Positions 33,436 through 48,579 of a DNA stretch of 64,000 nt are shown piece by piece. This stretch comes from Ephydatia muelleri (Eukaryota; Porifera; Demospongiae; Spongillida; Spongillidae). The position numbers were made by a program, and so were the translations under genes. Where the stretch lies: NCBI GenBank assembly GCA_013339895.1, contig JABACO010000008.1:8741788-8805787 (forward strand), written 5' to 3'. Position 1 is the first letter of the stretch, and each line of letters opens with the position of its first letter. The notes beneath the pieces are model-generated. The model ran no database searches. It was not told the DNA's origin and worked only from the letters and a program-made list of their open reading frames with translations.

Positions 33436-34990
33436 CAATGTGTGCAGGCTTCTGCTATAGCATCTCTGAGCTTATTGTGGCCAGCAACTACATGTATAAT
33501 TATTAAAGAAATCCTGTGTTCCATCACCAACATCAGACTTGATGAAGCTGCATGGGCCCAAGCCACCCTTCCAGTCCGATTTGAGGGGCTTGGCATTCCA
33601 CTGTGCTATACAGCTTGCACCATCAGCTTTCCGTGCATCTATGCACAGCTCTCAAAGTCTTGTCCGCATGATTTTTCCACCACGTCTCCAATCCACAGAC
33701 CTGCTCCACCTGGACACAGCTACCTCTGCATGGTCACAGGGCCATCAGCTATCCACCCCCCTTCAAGATGCAGAGCATCCCACTTACAAATGGTACGAGA
33801 CACCCCAAGGATAGAGGCTGCTTCTGCAGCCATATTAGACCAAGCCTATGATGTCACCACCGTCTCAAGAAAATAGTATGGTGCCTGGCTGCATGCTGTT
33901 CCAAACTCTTCACTGGGTCTAAGAATGGACAATGAAACAGCAGAGTAGCAGTGAGCTCTGTGCAGCCCATAATCTTGCCAGCATTGCTGTGCAACAATTG
34001 ACAAGTCTGGACTTCATGGTCTTAGCTATCGTTTCAGTTTTGGCAGAGGATCACAAACTACTTGAAATGGACAGCCAAGTTTTATTTTTTTCACCCCTGT
34101 TGCAGTAGAAACATTGGGAGTACTTGGCCCTCTTTCCATGATCTTACTCAAAAACTTGGGTCACAGAGTCAGTGTTACAACTTGTGACACAAAAAGCTAT
34201 ACCAACATACCCCAGCGCCTTTCAGTGGCTGCACAAAGGGGAAATGCAGCCTCTATCAGATGAACACTTCCTTCCTTAGCTGATTTCTATAGTGTTTAAG
34301 TGCATTTCATCGCAGTTGTTATATATCAATACTTTGTGTTATGTAATTGTATATACTTTTTGTAAGACATGAAAAATTAAAAAAATGCATGGCTGTAGGG
34401 TGTTCCACCACCTGGGCTCAATCTCCACCTTAACCCTTCAGAGTTTCAGGCTGGTATAAAGTGGTGGTTCCCCCCAAGGTGACGACTGTCAGTGCTGTCC
34501 CACACATGCACTCCAAGTGTTATCATGCATTAACCTGCAAGCACAGCGGTGATGTGGTCTCCTGCCACAACAAGCTACAAGATGTATTTCTGGAGTCTTA
34601 CAAGGCAAGCCTGTATTGGTACCTAAGATGAAGCCGGGAGAGGTCTTGGGCATGACCAACGTTGTACATGACCTGCTGATGTTCTGGTCCCTGACTGGGT
34701 GTTAGGCAAGCCAGTTGCTTGTAACATTACTGTCACATCTCCTCTTAACCCACGTGTGATGGCAGGGTCAGCAGCTTTGGCAGCTGAATAAGTGAAAGCA
34801 CAATGCCAACGATGGTAAATGCTCTGAACTCGCTAGGCAGCACTTTGCACATTTGGCTTTCTGCCTGGCCACAAAATAGTCCCAGGCCACCGCCAGTTTG
34901 TATGGAAGATTCAACTTGGCCCTGGTGAGGACTAATGTTCGAGCACTGCTGTCCTGCTCAGTATACCCTTTCAAGACACCTGCATTGTGT
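33436..34990 (+). pseudogene. RT-family retroelement copy on the plus strand
   Basis: The 5' part (33530-33620) reads R-L-D-E-A-A-W-A-Q-A-T-L-P-V-R-F-E-G-L-G-I, matching the thumb-like region of the copy at 46960-48213. After several stops, 34470-34740 reads C-K-H-S-G-D-V-V-S-C-H-N-K-L, P-A-D-V-L-V-P-D-W-V-L-G-K-P-V-A and T-V-T-S-P-L-N-P. Then 34870-34960 reads SQATASLYGRFNLALVRTNV. Opposite in orientation to its neighbours at 31704 and 33000. Many stops and shifts; no intact frame. Confidence 0.6.
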
Positions 34991-35227
34991 GCCATATGTT
35001 GTTATAATAATTGCTGCATACATTTTTTTGGCAACACAAATAGCTTTCAAGTGGGAAAAATCACTAAGTGAAGTGATCAGATGGGTAAGATGTTTGCTAC
35101 ACATATTTATGAATCAGAAGCAGTAGAAGTGCAACTTTCATGGATGATGGGGCTGGACTACCCATACCAGCTTATGAATAGAAATTTGTATATGTGTCAT
35201 GTGGTTATGTGAGTGTGCTTATGTTAT

Positions 35228-35560
35228 TAAATTTAAAGTAACTTCCCCGCTAAACTCTAGTGCTGCATCTGAAGCAGGAGTTACTACTGCACATGTTGGT
35301 GTGGCTGCCCGGGCTGCAGAAATGAGAAAGCATGAAGGAAATGATACTAAGTGTGCTGAACATGGCAGGGTCTGCATCCCATTTGCTGCCTTGGTGCCTG
35401 GAAAGCAGAAGCTTGTAATGCCTTCTCCTTTAGGCGTGAAGGCATCATGACAAACACTCTAAAGTCCAAGGCTCTTGGTGAACGTTTTGGCAGGCTGAGT
35501 TTTATCCTGATGCAATCCAATGCAAGATCCAATCTCGCTAGGGTGGGCCTTGTCTACAAA
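35228..35560 (+). pseudogene. Retroelement C-terminal fragment
   Basis: Reads V-T-S-P-L-N-S-S, E-A-G-V-T-T, A-A-E-M-R-K-H-E-G-N-D-T-K-C-A-E-H-G-R-V-C-I-P in two blocks, then after a frameshift SKALGERFGRLSFILMQSNA. It is another copy of the family tail, with a disrupted nuclease-like motif (A-A-L in place of A-V-E). Confidence 0.6.
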
Positions 35561-35817
35561 TTTAATGACCGAACATTCTCTGGGTTCTAATTTTATGTGT
35601 TATTGTCTGTTTCATAATTGTACCCTGTACATGTACTTTGTTTTAAAAATTCAAAATCATAAAAATAATGAAATAAAAAAGCTATAATTATTTGTGTAAA
35701 TTTCATATGCCTTGTTTTTGTCTTTCTCTTACACTTGTGTAAATACTACTTGTTATATTGGATTTCAATACAAATAATAATAACAACACACAAATCAAGT
35801 TACAGTGAACACAGTAG

Positions 35818-37971
<2,154 letters not shown>

Positions 37972-38159
37972 CTTCCGACAACCACGCGGGGTATGCCGAA
38001 ATGAAAAAAAAAAAAGGTTAGTTAACTGGTATGTGTCGCATGAATTAATTATTTAGCGTGTCAAATTATTACCATTATTAACACGAGTCCGTGCGTTACC
38101 TTAATTTCAGCAATGCTTTGCTATTAATACACCCACGCCTTAAGGTACACGCTATGACC

Positions 38160-38204
38160 ATAGATTAAAGACCTACGGAACGATTCCGTAGGTCTTTAAT
38201 CTAT
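38160..38204. repeat. Perfect 21-bp inverted repeat, 3-base loop
   Basis: ATAGATTAAAGACCTACGGAA and its exact complement flank CGA. The arms match at all 21 positions. It sits about 190 bp upstream of the DPH5 start codon and 550 bp upstream of XRN1's. It may be a tiny MITE or a structured regulatory site. Confidence 0.9.
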
Positions 38205-38383
38205 ATGCACTAGTGTACACCTTGATAATCTATATATTTATCTCTGCTTGTAAAGAAGCTCAATAGCTTCCAGAAAAGGTCCACCTCAACCTGACCTGGT
38301 ATTAATCCTCTATCCTCTAAAGCCACGCCTCAGTATTACTATTCGAAACGGTACCACCATGCTATCTCAGTATACACATTAAA

Positions 38384-38461
38384 GCGTTAGCTCTAACCAA
38401 TAACAAGTTGAGGCGGCCATATAGCTCAGCTACTACCTTGGACTTTGGGGTATTACCACGA
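38384..38461 (-). mobile_element. Retroelement 3' tail between DPH5 and XRN1
   Basis: On the minus strand reads G-N-T-P-K-S-K-V-V-A-E-L-Y-G-R-L-N-L-L-L then VRANA, nearly the same as 46735-46810. It is a fragment of the RT family inserted in the shared promoter region. Confidence 0.65.
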
Positions 38462-38753
38462 ATGGCTCAGTATGAGTAATAAAAACGAGCCAGTAATATA
38501 CTGCATGTAAAAAAACACGTTCACACTACACCAGCCAACATTTAGACCTAGGCCTTGCCTTTCATTTAGTGGATCAGCGGTCCAAAACGCGTACAGAAGC
38601 AAGGATAGATATAAGGTGCGAAAGCAGGATACATAATTACTTAAAGGCACGTAATTTTCCATGTTTACACGTGGCCTTTTATTTTATTTTTGTAAGGGTG
38701 TGCTCTAATTACGATTTTCGTAGAAAGGCGGAACAGTAGTATGAGCAGTAAGC

Positions 38754-40509
38754 ATGGGTGTTCCGAAGTTCTATCGATGGATAAGCGAGCGCTACCCATG
38801 TCTGAGTCAGGTCGTGAAGGATTATCAGGCAAGTTTGCCCATACCAAATCTTGCTAGGTGGGTTTATGATAATCGAACCTGTTTCGAATAACTTCTAGAT
38901 ACCCGAATTTGACAATTTCTACCTGGACATGAATGGAATAATTCATTCCTGCTCGCACCCGAATGACGAAGACCCGACATTCAGAATCTCTGATGAAAAG
39001 ATATTCAGCGACATATTTCGCTACCTGGAGGTGCGATGAAAAGAGGGATAGACGAGGGAGGAGGAAAGAGAGAGGGGAAGAGAAAGTGTAGGGGTAGGGA
39101 GGGACGTTGATTAAGGGAGGAAAGAAGGAGAATGGAAAAGGACGCAGGATGCTCATGGTGGCAAGCAATCAAATGAAATACCATCCACAATTCTTCCCTT
39201 TCCAGAGCCTGTTTCGCGTGATTAGGCCTCAGAAGGTGCTCTTCCTTGCCGTGGATGGAGTGGCACCGAGGGCCAAGATGAACCAGCAGCGAGGCAGGAG
39301 GTTCCGCTCAGCCAGGGAGGCCCAGGACCTCATTCGTAAGGCCCAGCAGAAGGGAAAGATCCTCCCATCGGAGCCTCGTTTTGACTCCAATTGCATCACA
39401 CCTGGGACGGACTTCATGAGCAGGCTGCATGAGCAGTTGAAGTACTTCGTCAACCAGAAGTTGAATTCCGATCCGTCATGGCAACGAGTTGAGGTCATTC
39501 TCTCTGGACATGATGTAAGTGGTCTGTTTGTATTCTGTTTGTATGTGCATGGATGTATGCATTTATAGAAGTGTGTGCATGAATTTTGTGTGCATGGGTG
39601 CGCATATGTAAGTGAATGGATGTGTATGTTTTTGTATATATATATATGGGATGTGTGTTTTGCATTCTAGAGAAACAGTGCTTGAACCTTGTATCATTGG
39701 AGTGAGGGTTGAAGGGAGGTGGGGAGTGTCTAGTGGTAGGAGGCACGAGAGTATCACTCAGTGCTCCACTTGGCCATATGCCAACTGACCACAACTGTGC
39801 TTGAAGGGAGAGTGGGAGAACAGAAAAGTTATTCAAGGCATTTACTTCATGCCAACAACTACACCTATGATATCTACCAGTTTCCCTATTGCTTTTGTAC
39901 TTGCCCCTATCCCTCCTCTCTTGCCCTCGTCTCTCCTCTCTTGCCTCCATCTCTCCTCTCTTGCCCCCACCTCACCTCTCCTCTCTTGCCCCCACCTCTC
40001 CTCTCTTGCCCCCACCGCTCCTCTCTTGCCCCCACCTCTCCTCTCTTGCCCCCACCTCTCCTCTCTTGCCCCCACCTCTCCTCTCTTGCCTCCATCTCTC
40101 CTCTTGCCTCCACCTCTCCTCTTTTGCCCCACCTCTCCTCTCTTGTCCCCACCTCTCCTCTCTTGTCCCCACCTCTCCTCTTTTGCCCCCACCTCTCCCC
40201 TTTTGCCCCCACCTCTCCTCTTTTACTCTTTTACCTGCACCTCCCCTCTTTTGTCTCCAACTTTCCCTTTACCTTGGAACCATGTATTTGGTGTTACACA
40301 GAATGGTTATTGTTGGAATGTATGTGAGCCCAGTTACTTGTTTCCAAGTATACCAGCTGCAAATTGACAGTTACATGTATGCCCAATGTATATAGTTAGC
40401 CCCTCCCACATCTCCAGACCTGTTGATATTTTTGGTAAGGCATATGTATATGTCTGCATGTGTGTGTGTACATGTAGGTCTACGATGTTTGTATGTCATT
40501 GTGTGTGTT

Positions 40510-40561
<52 letters not shown>

Positions 40562-41862
40562 GTGTGTGTGTGTTGTGTGTGTGTGTGTGTGTGTGCATGT
40601 GTGTTCCCAGGTACCAGGGGAGGGGGAGCACAAGATAATGGACTTCATACGACACCAGAAGGCAAAGCCGGACTTTGACCCCAACACGAGGCACTGCTTG
40701 TATGGCCTCGATGCAGATCTGGTAAGCACATTTTGCACATGACGTGCGATGGTTGCCGTGGCTACCACCATCTGGTATGAGTGTGGTAGGGGAGGGTGGT
40801 GATTGCGATGTGTACAGTTATTTTTCTGCTTTGTGTTGGTTGCAATGGTCTTAGTAACCACATTGTTGCACACACAAGGTTGGTCTTAATTAAAAATGTT
40901 GTGTACTAATGGCACCTTCTAGCGTGTATTATCACTGTAGCCAATGCAATCTAAATGTCTCCATGTTTTGGCTTTTTAGTGATGTATTATTATTATGTTC
41001 ATATGCTAGACTGTTTCTTCCTCTCACATTATCATCCCCACCCCTCCATCTTGCCTTGCTCCTTGCCTCCCTCTCTTTTTATTGACTGTGATCCATAATT
41101 CATAATTTATTACACACAGCAATGAATAGTTATATTAAAAATAACTTGGCTGGTGAGGCTAGGGGCATCGAGGGAGCGTGGCGGGGGGTGGGGGGGGGGG
41201 GAGGACAACCCTCCCCTTAGCCCCCTTGGGAAGCTTGGGACATTTTATTTAAATACAACACTGAATATAAACACATGCAAAATGTACAAATGTTGATATA
41301 AGAGTCACACAATGTTGATACATGTACATGAATTGATTGTCCCCGCTTCAAACGTTGAAAACTCAATCGCCTCTGTACCTTTATTAAATACCTTGTATCT
41401 CCACAGTGTCCCCTTAGTTCTCCCACTTGATCTGCTGTTCTGTCCCTCCTGTAGATCATGTTGGGATTGATCACACACGAGCCTCACTTCTCCCTTCTGA
41501 GAGAGGAGGTCAGGTTTGGGAAGAAGGTGAAGACGAGGCAGACCACTCCAGACACCATCACCTTCCACCTCCTCCATCTCTCCATCTTGAGGGAGTACCT
41601 GGACTTTGAGTTTTCAGTTCTTAAGGTGGGGTGTGTGTGTTTTGTGCGTTCATATTTGTGACTGCAGATGTGTGTGGGCTTGTGTGTGCAGATGTGTGGG
41701 CTTGTGTGTGCAGATGTGTGTGTGCTTGAGTGTGCATATGTGTTGTGGGCTTGTGTGTGCATATGTGTTGTGTGCATGTTTGTGTGCTTGGTGTGTGTGT
41801 ACATAACATGTGCATGCATGTGTAAGTGCTTAATGTTGATGTTGTGTGCGTGTCTGCATGTG

Positions 41863-41895
<33 letters not shown>

Positions 41896-44800
41896 CTGAC
41901 TATGCTACCAACTTATGTATATGTATACACATGTAAGTGTATATGAATATGTGTAATCCATTGAGTCTAGTTTGAGGTTTAAAAACCATAGCTTGAGTAT
42001 AGAAATGCTTATGGCAGCATATCACTACTGGCTGAAGTTCATGCCACATCAATCATGACTTTAAGAAGTCTCAATTGTCAGTAAACCTGCATTTTAGAAC
42101 ACAGATCATTTTAAAGATAGCTTTTTGTGATTTATATTGTATTCCAGACTGTTTGGATGTAATGAGTTCCATTTGTTCCATATCTGGTGGTGGTGTGTGC
42201 GTGCAGGATAAACTACCCTTTGCATATGACCTTGAGAAGATCATTGATGACTGGGTGCTGATGGGATTCCTTGTTGGCAACGACTTCATCCCTCACCTAC
42301 CCAACATGCATATTCAGCAGGTGTGTGGGTTTGTGGGGGTTGTTGTGTTTTCTTTCATATTCAATCAGTCACTTCCTTGACCCTACTTTCTCCTCGTTTT
42401 GTTTAGACTACCTACCTCCCACCATTCCTTTGTTTAAGTTGTAGTACCCAAACTCTTTTGTTTCTTTGCTACCTCTGCCCACCTCCATCATACCTGTTTC
42501 TTTTCCTGCCATTGTCTCGCCTTTAGTTTACTACTTCTACCACTGTGTCATCTCATCCCTCCCCACTTCCCCTGACCCCATCCCTCCCCACTACCCCTGG
42601 CCCCCATCGCTTTCCCACCTCCCTCCCCTGGGCCCCATCCCTCCCCACCTTCCCTGGCCCCCCCATCCCTTCCCACCTTCCCTCCCCTCCTTCCCCGGCC
42701 CCCCATCCCTCCCCACCTTCCCTGGCCCCCCCATCCCTTCCCACCTTCCCTCCCCTCCTTCCCCGGCCCCCCATCCCTCCCCACCTTCCCTGGCCCCCAT
42801 CCCTCCCCACCTTCCCTGGTCCCCCCCATCCCTCCCTGGCCCCCATCCCTCCCCACCTTCCCTGGTCCCCCCCATCCCTCCCCACCTTCCCTGGTCCCCC
42901 CCATCCCTCCCCACCTTCCCTGGCCCCCATCCCTCCCCACCTTCCCTGGTCCCCCCCATCCCTCCCCACCTTCCCTGGCCCCCATCCCTCCCCACCTTCC
43001 CTGGTCCCCCCCATCCCTCCCCACCTTCCCTGGCCCCTATCCATCCTCACCTTTTTTCTTTTACTACCTCACCTTCTTCCTCCATTAGGATGTTCTCCCC
43101 TTCCTCTATTCAAAGTACAAGGAACTGTTGCCAACCTTGGATGGTGAGAATCATTATTCTATGAGGGAAGGATATAGTAGCCTGTGTCATGTATGGAGGC
43201 CATTAACCTGTGAGGGAAGGATATAGTAGCCTGTGTCATGTATGGAGGCCATTAACCTGTGAGGGAAGGATATAGTAGGTTGTGCTCTGACACAAAGCAT
43301 CTGACTAGAACTACCTCTCTCCACATACTATACATTTTGTCTTTGAATTTTTCATCATTCCACTTTAAACACTAAAATTTAATCGCGACCGAATTATATA
43401 CTACTTAATTGAAAATAGCTAAACCATTCTTCCAACCATTTCATATAGCATACATGTAAATTCCCTCACCCACAAATAGTTTTTTCACAAATAGTTTTTT
43501 TCAGTGGCTTCAAATTTTCAGTGTGTTTAATTGACAGACACGAGATTCTGGATGTGTTGCTGAAGTTTATTTATGCACAGGATACATCAACATTGGAGGT
43601 GTGCTTAATATGGAACACTTTGAAGCTTATCTGAGCAAACTGGAAGATGTATGTTTTTTGTACTCCTCCCGTTTCAATCGAATATGCTATTACCAGACCC
43701 TCTTCTCTCTTAGTTGTGTGTTTCTCTTCTCTAACTCCCAACTCCTTGTCATGCGTTATGCGTCCCTTTGTTATGTCCATGTGTTGCGTCTCTCTTACCT
43801 CACACTTCTCATTTGTTGTTTGTGTTTTCTTTCTTGTGTGTCTGTAGTTTGATCGCGACCACTACCGTGAATTGATAGGTGACCTCCAGTGGATGGAAGG
43901 CAAGAGGGCAGCCAGGGCTGAGAGACGGGAGAAGGGACATCAGCCAATGGATGAGAGCGGACTGCTTCTGACTGTTGGTTTGGATGATGAGGAGGACGAG
44001 ATGGTGGAAGAAGAGGAGGTGGATGGGGAGGAGAAGGAAGCGGATGCCAAGTTAATGGTATGTGATGGGGAGGAGGTAGAAGCGTGTGGTTGTAACTTGC
44101 TGATGTCACATTAGATGGCATTTGGTGTGGTTTCCTGCAAGGATAGATGTATAGTCTCCATGACTCCCTTTCCTCCTCCTTTGCCAGTTTAAACGACTTG
44201 CTATAACCACACACCATGCAAGGACACATTCTGGAGGTTGGGAGGGTGCCACTCCCACCTCCACCCCACCCCTAAAGTGGGTGTGGGAAGGGCATTTGTA
44301 CATGCAGGGATGCAAGTCACGTGATCACTGGTCCTTGCATCATGTGGGTGGTAGGGGTATCGTACATGTCTGGACATCGTGGTGTAATTTAATGGACATC
44401 CCATTGGAAGGCTATGTGTATGTGTATACTGGCTACAGTGACAATGCCTAAGACCTTCCTATCGTTTATATTCCCTCTTATCCTTGGAACAGTATTTTAA
44501 TATTCATATTCACTGTCACGTTGAATTGCTATTTTTATGAAAAGCAGCTGGATCTCTCTCTCATCTTTCTCTTTCTTTCTCTCTCATCTCTCTCTCTCTA
44601 TCTCTCTCGATACATCTGCTTTTGAGAAATGGGTCCTTTACCCCTTCGTAACTGTAGGATTTATAGTATAGGTCAATAAAAAGTTAGGACAACGTAGTAC
44701 GCTACTATCCCATTCCGTTACCTTCGTAACGAAATACTTTACGTTCGCAAAATGAAATTCTTAAGCACGGTAAAAGCGAACAAGCTAACGTTGATGTCGA

Positions 44801-47800
44801 CATATTGACATGTAAAGATCATATCACGCGGGAGCGGCTGGTACGTACAGAACTGTACTTGCAGCTGGAATTCAAATTCTTCTACCGCTGAGATGGTATA
44901 CACAACGTACGTGAAACAAAGGATTTTGTTCTACCACGAACAGGGGCGTAAGGCGCGCAGGATGAGAAACCTGTTGCTAAATGAGGGCAGGGAATTATTT
45001 ACTTTGCGTAGCAATTCTGCTACTCAAGATCGAAGTTGATTAGCAACTCGGTTCGGTTGCATAGCAATTTTTTTCCCTCCGAAATGTGTGACGATTAATC
45101 ATTTGAACACAGAGCAGAGCTATCCCTCGCGCACGCCCGTGCGTGCCCGTGCATTGGCCCCCCCCCCTCCCCTCCCTTCCCCCCTCCCCAAAACGAGGCC
45201 ACCATCACATTTAAATAATTTTAATCCACCTGTATTTACGCCTTAGCGTGTACGCATTCTGGCAAATACATGTATTAAATATACATGTATGTAATAATTG
45301 AAAAACATAGCTATGATAAACTCTTCCTGAACACACGATCAACCTAAGATAGAGTAGAGCGGTGCTCCATCATCGAACCCAAGTCCACTTCTCCAGTGAA
45401 CTCCACTTCACCCGTGAGACCCTCAAACACAAACTGGATGGATGCCCTTATGATGGCAAAGGCTAGACGTGCCCTACCGCACATATTTGAGAGTAGGGTT
45501 TACCCCATTTGTGCTGCTAATCTCTTCAAAAAATGTTTGGCATATACGAGGGGGGGGCAAAAAAAAAAGTTATAGACACCATCCCAAAAATTCTTAAAAC
45601 CAAGGGCCAGGTCAACCCCCCCCCCCCCCCCCCCCCCCCTCCGCCTTCGACCACGCCCATTTTCGACCACGCCCCTTAAAATAATTACGTAATTGACAAT
45701 TGACCACACCTACAATTAAGATAATAGAAAGCAGGCTTCGTTGCAGATTGCTGTTGTAGGTGTTGTCACTTCGTCGCTTGCAGCTGGAGACGCTGTTTCA
45801 CTTGTACCATAGAATTTCGCGATACTCAGTCTCTCGTGCCATGACGTAATGTACAGGCTGTAGGCCTATCGAATATTACATCCCTGCCCATCAATTAAGG
45901 TTTGCGGTACTCCAACAAGATTTTGAAGAACGGCACGCATTATCGTTCATGATTTGGTAAAGTACTCGTTTAAACAATAACAGGCGGGGCATGCTCGCGT
46001 GAGGCGTGAGTCGGCGTGACCTCATGCATGTTACTTAGTACCAGGTGTATCCGTGGCTTACTTAGTAGCGTTAGTATAGTTTTTATCTTTACATTGCTTT
46101 GCGACGCTTCAATTGTTGCACTATTGGGTAGTGAATTGGTATGAAGGCCACGCCCACGAATTGTGTCTCAGTCACGTGATAATATGCTTCAATGAAATAG
46201 CTTACAATCGCACTAGATAGGCAGTTAAGCCCTATCTTTGCATGAATTGGACACCCATGAACACTACAAACAATATGATTCCATCATTATGTTGCTGTAG
46301 TGCGAGCTAAAGTGCAAAAAAAATAATTAAGAAAAGTGATTAAATTTTTTTTTTTTAATTTTTTTGGCCAAGACCCCCCCCCCCCCCCCCCCTTAACTTT
46401 GATACCTCATAACTTTTTTTCCTAGACCCCCCTGATAAAAAGAATAGCATATTCGTGATGCTCTCAGTGAGCTCTTCAAAGTTGGGGGATGGTGTCTTCC
46501 ACTTTGTTTTTCTTTGTTTTTTGCCCCCCCCTCGGGCATATACATGCACCACATGTTAATTAGAAATTATTTTTTAATTAGTAATGTAATATTAAAGATA
46601 CATAATACAAATAAATATTACATACATAAATACATGAATGAAGACAAATCCAACAAATCCACCAAACAACTAAGTAATCAGTTCATTTTCTTGTTGGGGA
46701 GTTTGGGGATAGGAACGGCAAAGGATTGATCGAGCGTTAGCTCTATCCAATAATAAACTAAGGTGGCCATATAGCTCTGCCACTATTTTGGCCTTGGGAG
46801 TGTTACCCCCGGATGGCTAAACGAGTAGCCACCTGTGAGAAGGCCTTCGACGCCTCTGGACCCCAGGCTCCATAGCTCTCAACTGCCAATGGTATGCATC
46901 GCCAGCCCAACTCGACACACTTAGGATCGTTTTCTGTGTGCTTTCTGTGTTCTGCTGACTTAGCTGAAACACCCTGGGTACATGCCCGCTTCCAACATAT
47001 TAGGAGAATTAAGCGGGGATGTAACAGTAATGTCAAAGGCAGCAGAGGTGCCACAATCCCAATTGGTGACAAGGATGTCAGCAGGTCGTGTTCTGGCATT
47101 ATCTTTTCCCCAACCACATCCAACTTCTAGGTGTGCTGATAAACCTGCTCGCTGAAAGGTGCTGTGAACCGCATTACGAAGAGTGTTGTGCCTAGTTGTT
47201 ACATCACCCCCACTTTTGCATGTGACACATTGGTAGCCAAGAGGGTCAAGTGCACAGTTGGGACATAGAGGACAAACCATTCGATTTCCATCTGAACTGA
47301 ATGAGGGATGATTGACTCCCAACCACCATTTTACTGCTGTTTGAAATTCATTCGGGTCAAGGTGCAGTCCCAAGCTGGAGGAAGGGACAACTGAAATCCA
47401 AGCTGAAGCGTGGGGAGATGATACTGACAGCAGTCTGGCCTTGTCAGCAAGAGAACAGCTATTAAGGAGAGAGTTGAACTGCATCTCTTCTATGGCATCA
47501 GACAGTTTCTTTTGGGTGGGAGTATGGCCAACCAAGCCACTAATTGACAGGGAATCTGAGAGCGGAACACAGGTATTGTAGTGAGTAATGGCATTTTCCA
47601 AATGTGGTGTGGGGATCACACTACCAGAACCACACAAGGACGCTATATATGCAGCTGGTGAATGAAGAGCCAATGAGCGCAGACCAAAACCCCCTCTTCT
47701 CCAACTCAACTGGGCCTGCCTCCAAGCTGAGTCAGGAACATCACAACCAGTGCACTCTGCAAAGGAACGGTGAACATCTATGTCAAACTTCTCCATTGAG

Positions 47801-48532
47801 CTCAAAATGAGGTGGGGAGGCGTTGTCCTGGCAATGTGAGCAAGTTTGCAAAAGCTGGAACAAAGACGCAGCAGGGCAAGTGCAACTTGGGGGTCTATGC
47901 AACCAAGGTCATTAATGGTTGACAACAGAGCTAGTGCTGCTTGATGTTTACTAGCGAAGAATTGTCTGCAAAATTCAGCATCACCATTAGGTGCTCCCAG
48001 GATTTCCATGTTAGGTTGGTTTGATGTCTGTATAGATGGAGGAAATGAAGAGAGGTCACTAACACTAAATGATTCACATTTCTTGAGGTTAACAAAGAAC
48101 CCTAGTGACGGACCTTGAGCCTGAATAATGGTTAGGCCTCTCAACACTGATGAAGATTCACCTGCCATGGAACCATCATCCAAGTACCAAATTTTGGCAG
48201 TAATCCAGCACATGCCTCATCAGTGTGAATGGTGGTCACCGAACTAGGGCAAACATAAAGGGGCCTAGTGGATCACCTTGTTGTACTCCAGTTTGAGATG
48301 TAAGTGACCCTAGTGAATGCCACAAAATGGGATGCTGTCCATAGCACCATGACGCCCAAGCAAGTAACTCTGGGAAATGCTGGGCACATTCATCCAAAAC
48401 AGCTTGCCTTGACACAACGCAGGCCACTCCAAATTGGAAAGGGTGAAAAAAATTAGTAATGATTACGTAGTAATTTATTGCTATGCATACGTACGCAAGG
48501 TCACCTATTAATAGGTATCAACTAATTAAAGT

Positions 48533-48579
<47 letters not shown>

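Larger units (their letters stand above)
37972..38753. promoter_or_regulatory. Divergent DPH5-XRN1 intergenic region
   Basis: 782 bp separate the DPH5 start codon from the XRN1 start codon, which are transcribed away from each other, so both promoters must lie here (or share one). No TATA box in a convincing position is visible. The region also contains a perfect 21-bp hairpin (38160-38204) and a retroelement tail (38384-38461). Confidence 0.6.

Noticed and set aside
39761-40395. Leu/Ser/Pro-rich frames of up to 188 aa
   Set aside because: Translation of a 20-bp pyrimidine minisatellite inside XRN1 intron 3; all three plus frames are open.
42466-43164. Pro-rich and Gly-rich frames of 130-232 aa
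   Set aside because: Translation of the C-rich minisatellite in XRN1 intron 6; open on both strands.
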